Shown piece after piece: positions 22,768 through 34,418 of a DNA stretch of 64,000 bases. Position 1 is the stretch's first letter. Each line of letters starts with the position of its first letter. The notes beneath the pieces are model-generated. The model was not told the DNA's origin, made no database searches, and saw nothing but the letters and a program-made list of their open reading frames with translations. The DNA is taken from assembly GCA_039654915.1 (NCBI GenBank), contig CM077593.1, forward strand, positions 115,809,413-115,873,412. The letters are read 5' to 3'. Origin of the DNA: Aquilaria yunnanensis (lineage: Eukaryota; Streptophyta; Magnoliopsida; Malvales; Thymelaeaceae). A program made the translations under genes and the position numbers.

Positions 22768-25387
22768 CACTATAAAACAAATGTAAAATCGCGATTGAAA
22801 ATAGCAACTGAAAGTCAGTCGCTAGGTATTTCAGTCGCTAATCAGTCGGAAGTAAAAATGTCTACTTTTTATTGTAACTGATAGGCAACTGAAGATTTTA
22901 GTTGCTAAAATGCTAGTCACTTTTCAGTGAGAAATTTTTTAGAGATTTGACTCTAGTCGCCCTTCAGTCGCTTTTTTAGTTGTCAAAATTGCCTCAGTTG
23001 TTTTCTCAGTGGCTAATTGATTTAGAAGTTTTGGATTTTTAGGGTTTGGGTTTTTTAGAGTTTAGAATATATTTATTCATATTTATTTTTGTTCTAGGGT
23101 TTAGAATTTTTTTTTAGGGTTTAGAGATATAGAATTAGGATTTAGAGGTTTTAAGGGATTAAGGGTATTGGACATAAATTTAGGGTTTAGGATTTTTCTT
23201 TAAGGTTTAGGGTTCAAAATTAGTATAAGGTTAGAGGTATTAATTGAATCAATTTAATATTAGTTTGGGATTTTATTTTAGGATTAATTAAGATCTTTTT
23301 TATGATTCAAGGTTTGAGAATTTTTTTAGGGTTTAGGGACATATATAGAATTAAGATGGTGTAAGTGTATTTAATTAAGTATTAGAGTATTGAAATTTAG
23401 GGTATGAGAATTGCATTTGGGGTTAATGGTATATATTAAGTTTAGGTTTTAGGATTTAGGGTTAATGGTATAAATTAGATTTAGCATTCAGGGTTTAATT
23501 AGGGTTTGTATCTAGGGTTTTGGGTTTAATTAGGGTTTAGTGTTTAATTAGGGTTTGTATTTAGCATTTAGGGTTTGCCTAGGGTTTAGGGTTTAGTTAG
23601 GCCTGGCATTTAGAAGTTAGAGTTTTAGGGTTAATGGTAGTTAGTTTTAGGGTTTAAGGTTTAATTAATAGGGTTTGTATTTAGGGTTTATGGTTTAATT
23701 AGGGTTTGTATTTAGGGTTTAGAGTTTTGGATTAATGGTAGTTAGGGTTAGGGTTTAGGGTTAATGGTAGTTAGGTTTAGAATTTAGGTTTTAATTAGGG
23801 TTTGTATTTAGGCTTTAGGGTATAATTAGGGTTTAGGGTTTAATTAAGTTTGCATTTAAAGTTTAGAGTTAAGGATTAATGGTAGTTAGGGTTAGGGTTT
23901 AGGGTATAATTAATAGGGTTTGTATTTAGGGTTTAGGTTTAGTGGTAGTTAGGTTTAGGGTTTAAGGTTTAATTAGGGTTTAGGTTTTAATTAGGGTTTG
24001 TATTTAGAGTTTACTGTATAGTTAGGGTTTAAAGTTTAATTAGGGTTTGTATTTAGGAGAGTTTAGGATTAATGGTAGTTAGGGTTACGGTTTAGGGTTT
24101 AATTAATAGGTTTTTTTTTAGGGTTTAGGGTTAATGGTAGTTAGGTTTCGAGTTTAGGTTTTAATTGGGGTTTGTATTTAGGGTTTGGGTATAATTAGGG
24201 TTTAGGATTTGATTAAGGTTTATATTAGGGTTTAAAGTTTATGATTAATGGTAGTTAGTGTTAGAGTTTGGGGTTTAATTTTAATTTCTTGAACTTATGT
24301 GATATAATTTCTTTATTAATTTTAATTTTTTAAATTATATATATGGAGAAAATTTCCTGAACTTATATATATTTATGATTGTACCACATATGTACTTATA
24401 TTCTGGCTTTTGCAACTAACTTTGTCAATTGAGGTTCAGTCGAGTTACAGTCAGAGTTCAGTTGCTAAGTAATCAGAATAAAAAAGGTTCAGTCAGGTTG
24501 CAGTTGGAGTTCAGTCGCTCCAGCTAATTTCTTTCTACTTCCCTTCCTCTTTGCCTGGTTGTCTCACCCATTTCAAACTGCACACTCTCACTTATCTCTC
24601 ATTCTCATCTCCGGCCTTCATTTCTTTCAACCCTTTTGCTTTCATCTCACTATCATCTCCAAGCCCATTACATCGCCATCTGTTCACTTTGCTGGTCCGC
24701 CATTTGTCATCTCCGCGTATATCGCCGTCCATTTGTATTGTTTATTACCTTGCCATCGTCCTTCTCAGTCTTCTCCGCCACCGTCCGCTTTCATCTTGTT
24801 GGCCTTGCTGTCGTCCGCCTCGACCTCCTCCTTCATCTCATTCACATCGGTCTTCTCCAGATCTAAGTTTTGAAATTGTGATTTTTGAAATTTTTGAACT
24901 ATTGTATTGAAGTTTTTGAATTGTTCTCTAGGTCTAATTTTTTAATTTTATTTTTTTAAAAATTTTTTATATTTTGGTATATATGTTGACTTTTATATTA
25001 ATGTAAATATTCATAGCAATTTAATAAAATTATCAATTAAATAAAAAATGAAATAAATAACAAATTAAATTAAATAATATTAATTAAATAATATTTATAT
25101 TACATAGTAATGTTTTTTGTTTGAAAAATAAAAATCTTATTATAGTGACTTAATATGGTAGTCGCTAACATAACGACTAAATGAGTCAATCTTAACCCAC
25201 AATATTATCGATTGATTTTGGATTGAAAGTTTTAGTTGCTTTTTGCAGTCGAGATTCAATCGCAATAAAATTGCAACTTGAAAATATGTGACTGTCATCT
25301 ATAGTAACAAAGTAGTCGCTTTTAAACAGTATCACGACTGAAACGCAACTGAACTTTCAATCGTGATTTTGCATCCGTTTTGTAAAG
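22768..25387. mobile_element. CACTA element, telomere-repeat family, copy 2
   Basis: It begins CACTATAAAACAAATGTAAA and ends GATTTTGCATCCGTTTTGTAAAG. The last bases differ from the canonical TAGTG. TCT flanks both ends (22765-22767 and 25388-25390). Subterminal motifs (ACTGAAAGTCAGTCGCTA and complements) and the TTTAGGG-rich body (about 23040-24290) match copy 1 at 4669-7749 closely in order and wording, including the C/T-rich tract at 24540-24870. It lacks the TA microsatellite and the inverted CCCTAAA block of copy 1. It has no transposase. The damaged right terminus suggests it can no longer move. Confidence 0.85.
23040..24290 (+). repeat. degenerate TTTAGGG repeats inside CACTA copy 2
   Basis: About 1.25 kb of TTTAGGG-derived text with the G-rich strand on top throughout. 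A recurring longer unit contains GTATTTAGGGTTTAGGG and ATTAATGGTAGTTAGGG. Unlike copy 1, no orientation flip is present. Confidence 0.85.
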
Positions 25388-25390
25388 TCT

Positions 25391-25814
25391 CTATCATGTG
25401 GTCCATATATATGGCTAGCTCAAAATGAAAGTGTTTCATGTAATACTTTGTTTCAAGCTCCATCCATTGTGACTAGAAAGGATGTGTTTCTTCAATAGCT
25501 AATTGTCGCTGAAGACTACCACATCATTCACTGTACATTCCTTTACAACCAATCAAATCCTATATGCCATTCCTTGAGATACAGTTCATGATCAAATATT
25601 AGTCAAATTCCTGCTATATTCCTAGTGGATGGAGCTTGCAATTGACTATCGATGATGGAAGCTGCAACTTGGCTTGGATGAACTCTAAAGATCCTCCCCA
25701 AATATAGAAAACTTGAGTACTTCACTGTTTTGAATTTGTTCTTAAAACTTAACATTTTGTAATATTTATAGCAGATAGGCATGTTATTTGCCTTCACTTG
25801 TAGGTAATAACTAT
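25391..25814. other. short spacer between two CACTA elements
   Basis: The spacer is about 425 bp. The minus strand is open for 64 codons (25797-25603) with a peptide containing YSSFLYLGRIFRVHPSQV, which I do not recognise and which could be an old exon cut by the insertion at 25815. Confidence 0.3.
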
Positions 25815-28110
25815 CACTACTAGAAAAAATTGATTTAGCGACGGCGTTTTTAGTGATGGCTAAAAACCATCGCTAAAAGTCCGATGAAACATTAGCGACG
25901 GCTGTTAGTTGCTAATATTTTAGTGACGGGCAACCGTCGCTAAACTTAGTGACAGCTTACCTTCGCTAAATTAGTGACGGTCATTAGTCACTAAATTTTG
26001 TGACGGTTTACCGTCGCTAATTAAAGACGATTAACCGTCGCTAACTTAGTAAAATATTAAAAAATTGTACTGGTTCTCATTTGTTATGCTAAATTGTCAA
26101 CTATTTTAACATAAGTAGATTTTGTTTGATTGTATGTACTGTACTGCCGATATGTACGGTAATTTGGGATAAAAGTTTAGTAGGGGCTATGAGTTGCTAA
26201 ATTGTCAACTATTTTAACATAAACTAGTGACGGCTGACCGTCGGTAAGTTAGTGACGGTTTGCCGTCGCTAAAATTAACAAATCCAAGACAAAAGTAATA
26301 TGTCTTATGTGATAGTTATTTTTTATGCTAAATTGTTATCTACTAATACATAACTAATTTATTTTGAATATATGTACTGTACTAGAGATGTATAGCTTAA
26401 AGTCGTATAAATGTTTACTAGGGGTTATAAGTTCCTAAACTTTAATTTAACCTAGTGAAGGTCAACCATCGCTAACTTAGTTCAAAAGGTAAACTGTCGC
26501 TAAAATTAAAAAAATCTAAAAAGTAATAGTTGTTATGTGATATTTATTTTTTATGCTAAATTGTTATCTACTAATACATAACTAATTTATTTTAAATATA
26601 TATAATGTAGTGGAGATGTGTACTGTAAAGTTGTATAAAAGTTTAGTAGGGGTTAAATTTTAATCCTACTTAGTGACGTCTTACCGTCGCTAAGTTAATG
26701 ACGGTCAGACGTCGCTAAAATTAAAACAACCCAAAAAAAAAGTAATAGTTGTTATGTGATAGTTATTTTTTATGCTAAATTGTTATATACTAATACATAA
26801 CTAATTTATTTTGAATATATGTACTATAGTGGATATGTGTACCTTAAAGTCGTATAAACATTTCGTAGGGGTTATGAGTTGGTAAATTTTAATTTAGCTT
26901 AGTTACGGTTAGCCGTCGCTAACCTAGTGCCGGCTTACCGTCGCTAACCTAATGCCGGCTTACCATCGCTAACCTAGTGCTGGCTTACCGTCGCTAAGTT
27001 AGTGACAATTAGCCGTCACTAAAATGAAAAATTCCAAAAAAAAAGTTATAGTTCTTATGTAATAGTTTTTTGTTATGGTAAATTGTTATCTACTAATATA
27101 TAACTAATTTATTTTGAATATATTTACTGTAGTATAGATGTGTACCTTAAATTCGTATAAAAGTTTAGTAGGGGTTATGAGTGGGTAAATGTTAATTTAA
27201 CCTAGTGACGGATTACCGTCGCTTAGTGACTTATTGCTGTCGCTAAATTAGTGACGTATTACCGTCGCTAAGTTATGATTGATTGCCGTCGCTAAATTAG
27301 TGACGGATTACTGTTGTTAAGTTAATGACGGTTAGACGTCACTAAAATAAAAAAAGGCCAAAAATATTAATACTTCTCATGTAATAATTATTTTTATGCT
27401 AAATTGTCATCTATTGTAACATAAATAATTTTTTTTGAATATATATACTGAAGTTTTATTATGTACCTTAAAGTCGGATAAATATTTAGTACGGGTAATG
27501 GGTTGCTAAATTATTCTTTAATTTAGTGACGGTTAACCGTTGCTAAAATTTATAAATCCAAAAATTAGTAATAGTTCACATGTGATAGTTATTTTTTTGT
27601 TAAATTGTTATGTACTTTACCATAAATAACGATTGTTAAAAATATGTACTGTAGTGAAGATATGTACCTTAATGTCGGATAAATGTTTAGTAGGGGTTAT
27701 GAGTTGTTAAAATTTAATTAGCGACTGATAGCCTTCATAAGTTTTCCATTATTTAATCTTTATCATGTGACCTATATTTATTCAGATTTTATTTTACTTA
27801 TTCTTTATGTTAAATCTAGTTCAAGAAAACCTGTTCTCATTTTATATGTCAATTGCTTAATTGTATACTTATAATTAAATTTTAATGTGATTAATTCAGC
27901 ATACAAATGTCTTAATAAAATTTTTAGTAAAAAAAAAAGTATATTTAATGAAAATTAAATTCATGGACCAATGGTTTATTGTGAAATTATGCTTAACCAT
28001 TTAGTTATATGTTATCATTTAATTATGGATTAAGATAATATGTTAAGAAGTAGCGAGGGGTGTTAGTCGCTAGTTTTAAGCGACAGTTTACCGTCGCTAT
28101 GTATATAGGA
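25815..28110. repeat. left subterminal repeats of the second CACTA family
   Basis: Dozens of copies of GTGACGG and CCGTCGCTAA, often paired as a small palindrome (TTAGTGACGG then CCGTCGCTAA). They alternate with an ~200-300-bp diverged spacer repeat that contains TTATTTTTTATGCTAAATTGT and AGTAGGGGTTATGAGTT (near 26160, 26430, 26640, 26860, 27170, 27480 and 27690). This is a two-level array: short binding-site-like motifs inside a longer tandem duplication. Confidence 0.85.
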
Positions 28111-28140
28111 TTTTAACAATACTAATTCTCAAAAGCGTGT

Positions 28141-28700
28141 TGACTGTCTGGAAATTCCCTAACTCTTCACTCACTAAGTCGCCTTCTGTTTCTTCTCCAT
28201 TTTGCACCTAGCTCTGCTCCTCTACATCGAAACCTCTGCTCTTCATCCCCTTCACCAGCCTAAATCGAAACCCTTACTCCTTCGCGCCCCGTCTTCTCTT
28301 CCTCCCCTTCCCCAGCCTAAATCGAAACCCCTTGGATCTTCAGTCCCCGTCTTCTCATACTCCGGGTGAAATCACAGTCAGACCTCGCTCCCCTAGTGCG
28401 ACGGCCCCAATCTCCATAATCGTTCCTCCCGACCCGTTGAAATGGCGCCACAATTTCTAGTAACTATATCTCTCTTTCACTTTATTCTTGCTTAACGCCT
28501 GGAATCGTCTGTTTGTTTTAGGGTTTCACTTTACTTGCATTTTCATGTTCTTTTTCTGCATTGCTAGTTTCGGCCATATCTTTGGTGTTGTCAACTGGTT
28601 AATATTCTCTACAAGTTGGTGCGATAGGCCTTCGTTTCACCTACTTCACTCCGTCATCTAGGATTTCGACGCACAGAAAATAAGTCTGAGTTTCTTCTGT
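28141..28700 (+). other. transcript-like leader carried inside the CACTA element
   Basis: A C/T-rich stretch resembling a plant 5' untranslated leader (CCTAAATCGAAACCC occurs more than once) is followed by ATGGCGCCACAATTTCTA and a possible GTAACT donor at about 28460. It is less AT-rich than its surroundings. It may be a captured host promoter or first exon, possibly belonging with the phosphoribosyltransferase-like exon 2 kb downstream, or the element's own leader. No protein can be named from it. Confidence 0.35.
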
Positions 28701-29099
28701 TGTTCTTTGTTGATAGCTACTTAATTTTCATAACCATTAATGATTTTATTTGTTTATACATATTGATTAGGGAAATTGCTTTCGTTTCTAATTTTTATGT
28801 AATTTTACTGGTTCTGTACTTTGAGCATGATGCATTATAATCTTTCTGCTGCTGGTGTTGCATCTAATTGCTAGTCCTTTTGGTTAAAATCACCATCCCA
28901 CCACAACTACAAATGTCACACCTCTCCCTTCCCCTAACAACATTTTTGTTGTTGTGTTTGAACTTTTTAAATCTCAAAAGCTTGCTTAGCTGCTTTCAGT
29001 TAATATCATGTCTGAAAATAAATTTGCTAAAAAAAAAAAGAAGTCCATATGGTGTGGGTATCAATGTTGATTCAGTTTCTACTCTTACTACTCGGCCCC

Positions 29100-29600
29100 A
29101 TCTTGTAAAGCTGAAAAGATTCCATTTAAGTACTTGAGTCTGCCAATGGGCTTAAATTTAAGGAGAATGAATTCATGGAAAGTGGCAAAGGAAAAATTTG
29201 AATCCAAATTGAGTCAATGAAACACTAATTTATTTTTCATTGAAGAAAGATTGACACTTGTGAGGTCGATGCTTTCTAGCTTACCCTTGTATTTTTTCTC
29301 TCCATGTTTTAAGCCCTTTTGAGTGTTATTAAATACGTAGATAGATTACACAACTCTTTTTTCTGGGGAGGAGGGGGTGAGGTAATGGTATAAGGTAAAT
29401 GTCTTGCGAGGCGTTTCAGTGACGGATGACCTCTTTGCCAAAGCTTTGCAGAAACCTGTGAACATCTCTTAGTTCACTGTGATATTACTACTGCTGTTTG
29501 TTCTCGTGTTTTTGGTTGGTGGTCCCTGACTTTTTTTTCCGGTTGATTTCCTCAGCCTTTTTAGGCCTCAGCAGGTGCAACATTGGAAGAATAAGCATAA
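29100..29600 (+). pseudogene. LINE reverse transcriptase/zf-RVT fragment inside the CACTA element
   Basis: Plus-strand translation gives KYLSLPMGLNLRRMNSWKV, then ERLTLVRSMLSSLPLYFFS (about 29245-29305), QLFFWGG near 29350 and CEHLLVHCD near 29455. These are the consecutive post-catalytic blocks of plant LINE reverse transcriptase (YLGLP, RLTLI.SVLSSLP.Y, FLWGG) and the start of the zinc finger. Stops and deletions make it a relic, either inserted into or captured by the CACTA element. Confidence 0.78.
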
Positions 29601-30479
29601 AAGTGTGTTTCATGCTGTCCTAAGCATTGCACGTTGGGCTATTTAGAGTTCAATAAATAGTCAAGTTTCATTAGCTAAATTGTTCCTGTCAGACGATGTG
29701 TTCTTCAATATTAAATTCCTTTCATTCCTTTGGATCATTATAATGGTAACTGAACCACTGGTGTAAATGGTGTCATAACCTTTTTTAGCTACTACAAATT
29801 GGGGTAACTAAGGGTTCTTAGGTTTGGTATCTGTTGTTCTGGTGTTGTAATTAGTTAGCACTTTAATCCATGTGATGGGACCTTTGTTGCTTTAGCTTGT
29901 TTGTTCTTGGGTAACTAAGGGTTCTTAGGTTTGGTATTTCTTCCCCTAAAAACATTTTAATTGGTTGTGTCTGGATTCTGGTGTACAAGGTTTATGGATG
30001 TGGGTCAGTCATATTTTATGGTTAACACACCAACACGAGTTAAAATTTGGCATGCTTCATTTATTAAAAACTGTTATATAGCAATGCACTTAAAGTCCAT
30101 TCATGTATTTCAATGTTCCTTTTATTTTTTTGAGCTATTGTTTGATGCTACATGGTTACATTATCAAAATATGTTGTATTGTAACTATGTCACTCGATGT
30201 GAAGGAAGTTGAGTTGGTAAATTATCAATGCAACAATATACTTTTGTAAAAGGTTAATTGGATTAAAATAAACTAGCAAATATACAGTGGGGATGAGTGT
30301 TGGTTGTCCATGGTAACCTATCATTTACTTTCAGTTGCTTTTCCTAATATCTTTATATGAGCTTTTCGAAGACAACCAAGTTGCATTTAGTTATTCTATC
30401 CTCATGTTCTGAAGTACCAAAATTGTTTCTAATATTGTACTGGCTTCTATTGGTTGAAATGATCTTTTTAATGTCTTAG

Positions 30480-30572
30480 GGATTGAGGCTCAAGGCTTTA
30501 TCTTTGGTCCTCCAATAACATTGGCAATAGGAGCAAAGTTTGTTCCTCTGACGAAACCGGGGAAGTTGCCTG
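30480..30572 (+). pseudogene. captured exon resembling adenine phosphoribosyltransferase
   Basis: The 93-bp open exon is bounded by a good acceptor (TTTTTAATGTCTTAG) and a GT donor. It reads (G)[11 protein letters not shown], then IGAKFVPL and KPGKLP, with no stop. The block around [23 protein letters not shown] is the conserved core of adenine phosphoribosyltransferase, which makes AMP from adenine and PRPP. Here Arg of ARGF is Gln. No other exon of the gene was found nearby: the downstream PRPP-binding loop is absent. The full gene is therefore not present, and this is a gene fragment carried in a CACTA element with its flanking splice sites intact. Confidence 0.82.
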
Positions 30573-31834
30573 GTATTTTCACCATTTCCTTGCACTATAA
30601 TCTGTACTTTCTATGAGATTAAGGCATTCTATTGTACATTGAGGTGGTTATGAGTTTCTATAGAAGGGCATGACTTGAAACGTCAATGTTCTCATTCTAT
30701 TTAGACTTTCATTTGGATTTTCTGTAATGAGAATTGTTCTACTACACCTGCATTTCTCAAAACTGTGGCTATTGAGCTGTTTCACTTTCCTGTCCCCATT
30801 ATGTTTGCACATAAAGTTTCTACTTTGCAGTCATCTGTGCTCAACCTTATCTAGAGGTTTACTGTTTCAGTTTTCAATTAACTTAGCCCTGATTGTAGTG
30901 ACTATAGTATCTGTGTTGTGCTTTATGATAGAATACAATGACAGTCTTGGTGATGTTGCAAAAGATGACTGGTAGGTAGGTTCAATTACGAGCATGATTC
31001 TAACAGTTGGAGGGCAAATCTTCCCAGGCTGTTAGAATTTTATTAATTACTTATTAAACGTCACTAAAATTTTGAAATAGTTGATCTAACAGTTACAGGT
31101 TTGGTATACAAGAAAATAAGTATTAATATGCTAAATATAGAAGGGGATTTGGGACTCAGAGAATGTGATTGAACCAGTTTTCTGTAACATTTGGGTAGGG
31201 GGAGGAAGTGGGGGAAATTTTAAACCTTAGACTTCAGTGGGTTATAGGTCTAAAAAAAAATAGTCACTTGTAATTACTGTCAAATGTTTGCATTTTTTTT
31301 TCTTCTTCCTTTTGTTTTGTTGTCTTACAATTATTTTTAATGAGACGGGATAAAAGAAAAAAAGAATAGGCTGAGGAAGTAAAACAAATGAGTTTACTGG
31401 TTCTCCAAATCCAATAGAAGCTGAATCGTAATATAAGAAAAGCAAGTAGTTCTACCTTAATACAACAAACTCTATTGCTCAATGACTATTAGAAACATTA
31501 TTACTGTTCTAAAATGGTCTTCTCCAATTCAATAAATGCCCCACCACATATGAAAATTATATCTTTTGTGTCTATCTGCAACATCAGCAAACATACGTAA
31601 CATAGACAACATGTACTAGCATGTAAATTTAGAACAAAGGAAATTGGAAGTAACTAGCATTCCATTTATTGTTGTCTCTCAGATTTTAAAAGCTATTGTA
31701 GGCAAGCCTATCACAATGATGTCACTCTAACATTCTCAATAACTACAAGTGTAGAAGCAAACTGGCCTGCAATAAATATTGACTTAATTAAGAAAGCTTT
31801 GTCTGAGTAAAAAGTTCATAAGGCAAAGCGTTAC

Positions 31835-32562
31835 TAAGTAGCGACGGGTACACGTCACTAACTAGCGACGGGAACGCGTCACTAACTAGCGACGGGTGCG
31901 CGTCACTAACTAGCGACGGGTGCGCATCACTAACTAGAAACAAGTTTTGTGCTCGGGTTGTATAGAATGGACACGTATGGTATAGGTTTAGTTTGAAAAT
32001 TATACGCAGTAATTAGGGACAGTCAAGTGTCACAAACTAGCGCCGGTTACGCGTCACTAACTTCACCAACTAACGACGGTGACACGTCACTAACTAGCAA
32101 CGGTCACAAGTCATTAACTAGCTACAACTACGTGTCAGTAACTAGCGACGACTATGCATCACTAACTTCACTAACTAGCGCGGCTAGACGTCACTAACTA
32201 GCGAAGGTCACAAGTCACTATTTAGCGACGGCTACTCGACACTAACTAGCGACGACTATGCGTCACTAACTTCACTAACTAGCGACGGTCACATGTCACT
32301 AACTAGCGACGGTCACATGTCACTAACTAGCGACGGCTACGCGTCACTAACTAAAGACGGCAAAAGGTCGCTAAGTAGCTGGCCGACTGACCACCGGAAA
32401 ATTAGTGACGATCTCGGTAGCGACCTTTGGCTGTCGCTAATTAGTAACGGTAGCCGTCGCTAATAAATTAGCGGCGAGTAAATTAGCAACGGACCATTTA
32501 GCGACGGTGTGCAGTCGCTATGTCTTATGTAGCGACGGCTAATTCGACTTTTTCTAGTAGTG
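31835..32562. repeat. right subterminal repeats of the second CACTA family
   Basis: About 25 copies of a ~22-bp unit such as CTAGCGACGGTCACATGTCA followed by CTAA. The unit is more regular than on the left side. Near 32340-32562 they turn into the CGTCGCTAA form and reach the terminus. The motifs are probably transposase-binding sites. Confidence 0.88.
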
Positions 32563-33589
32563 TATCTTTTTAAACTGTTCACAAGCCCTGCGTCTTTTCT
32601 AGGGCAATTTGATTATTTGTCCAAAGTTGGCAAGTTTAACATATTAATGGGTGTGAACAACTATGAAAATTTTTCATCACTATTCAGTGGTTATTATTGT
32701 TCATCAAGAGCAAATACCTCCGACTTACAATCTTACCTCTTCTGTTTTCTCACATGAACTATTTTCTTACTTTTGCTTTCCCCAAAAGAAAAAACAAAAA
32801 AAAAAGTTACAAGCACGGCACATATCACTGTTCTACTGCATATTTATTACAATAGTTGCTTTTTGGTCTCATAATTATGCATTTTAACAAACAAGTACTG
32901 GTTTCCAAAGAAAAGCATGAAGAAACAACAGTGCTGCGTGCTCGAGCACTGAGAAGTTCGCATGAGAAATGAAACGACAGGAAAACGGTGGGGTCCACCA
33001 TGGTAACTGTATTTTGATTCTCAACCGCTCAATGTGGCCATCATTGTACAAGCAAAGCGAACGACACGCACAAGCTTTCCTTGCCCAACTTGTATTAGTT
33101 TAACCACTAATGTTAAACCCTCGAACAAAATTTTCAACCAGACGTCATCATTTTTTCTCACCTTAAATTCCATTGTGGAGTTTGCGATTAACATTATTTT
33201 TTTTTTTAATATTTTTATGTGCAATTGTATTATAACATATCCCGTAAAATGGTAACGATAAAAGCAATCAATAAATCACCATCTCTTATAATGGTCTTAC
33301 CACAAAGATGTGTGATGTCTTTCATACAATAAAAATACGTTCAACCGACATAAAGTTAGGTGACAAATGCTAAATTGGCAATCACAACATGTTTATGAAG
33401 TAGTTAAAACGTACAAAATAGTTTTCTAGTTTTCATGGGAGAAAAAAAAAACCTAACGGGAATGATTGCTGTACCTAATTTTTATTTGAATTAATGAGGT
33501 TAAAGTCGCACAGCCCTCCTCTAAACCATCAATTATGCGGCTAATTATTGATTTCCTTGTGTCGCTTCCATTTGTCATGGGCATTGGCC

Positions 33590-33860
33590 ACCCTCCCACG
33601 TCCTCCACACAATATCGCAAACTTTTCAGACTTGTAATGTATCTCGTCTGTCTCATCTCATGCCACGTCGGCCTAATCGGACACAAAGAGTGGGCCTATT
33701 GCTGGTAAGTTCCACGTGTCCGGTAAAGAAAAGAGGACGAGTGCCGGAGGGGCGGAGCTTGAGCCCACGTGGAGTGTGGGACCGGGGGGTGGACGTAGTC
33801 AAAGGGAATGTGCATAAGCGCGGGCTCCACGCCCTCTGTACCGAGAATGAAATCTGACGT
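33590..33860. promoter_or_regulatory. GC-rich patch with a cluster of ACGT-core motifs (G-box/ABRE-like)
   Basis: Within about 270 bp are CCCACGTCC (near 33595), CCACGTCGG (near 33663), CCACGTGTCC (near 33712), CCCACGTGG (near 33763), GGACGTAG (near 33792) and TGACGTGA (near 33856). ACGT cores bind bZIP and bHLH factors, and CACGTGTC is an abscisic-acid-response type. The patch stands out from AT-rich surroundings, but no gene start could be tied to it. Confidence 0.35.
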
Positions 33861-34366
33861 GAATCTATCTAATCGAAACCAGCCTCATCTTAACCCAAAC
33901 TTTCATCAGTTTTCAACTTAAAGCACTCGCGAACTATTCTCCTGGGCGTGTGAAAACGAGTAAACTTCAGGAGAACCCACTGAGATTTGGTAGAAATTAC
34001 ATTCTCCCTTCTTTATTTCGAAAGATACACTTAACCTCTATTACTTACGGTGTCCATTAGTTACTAACATCAACTTGTTAGATCCTAATCAAAACTATAT
34101 AGTACCTATCTCCTAACATATTTAAACTGCCTAAAAGTATTTTAGCAGCTTATGAACCAGTTAAATTATTTTTTTTCCTTTATTTAAATGCAAAACAGTC
34201 TATTTTTCCTTACTAGCTCCAATAACGATAAAATTTTAGTGGCAAATTCGTAAAGATATGTTTTGAGGAAAACATACAAAAAGAAAACTACATTTTCGCA
34301 GAGATTTTTTTGTTTAAAAAAATTGTCCTAAAAACTCTCTCTTTTGTGTTTTTGCTGGTGATGTAT

Positions 34367-34418
34367 TGGTGGTGGTGTTGTTGCTGCTATTATTATTGTT
34401 GTTGTTGTTGTTATTATT
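34367..34418. repeat. trinucleotide microsatellite (GGT/GTT/ATT)
   Basis: A run of GGT, GTT, GCT and ATT triplets. Simple sequence, no coding. Confidence 0.85.

Larger units (their letters stand above)
25815..32562. mobile_element. CACTA element of a second family, 6.75 kb, carrying gene fragments (Pack-CACTA-like)
   Basis: Termini are CACTACTAGAAAAAATTGAT and, at the right, TCGACTTTTTCTAGTAGTG, a ~14-bp near-perfect inverted repeat. TAT flanks both ends (25812-25814 and 32563-32565). Long subterminal regions are built of TTAGTGACGG/ACCGTCGCTAA motifs in both orientations, quite unlike the 4669 and 22768 family. No TNP2-type transposase was recognised, so it is non-autonomous. The middle carries transcript-like sequence (28141-28700), a LINE fragment (29100-29600) and one exon resembling adenine phosphoribosyltransferase (30480-30572). 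Confidence 0.9.

Noticed and set aside
30480..30572. Functional adenine phosphoribosyltransferase gene
   Set aside because: Only one exon is present and the PRPP-binding exons are absent. The exon is enclosed by CACTA ends.
31835..32562. CRISPR-like regular repeat array
   Set aside because: This is plant nuclear DNA. The repeats alternate orientation, have no unique spacers and adjoin a CACTA terminus, so they are subterminal repeats.
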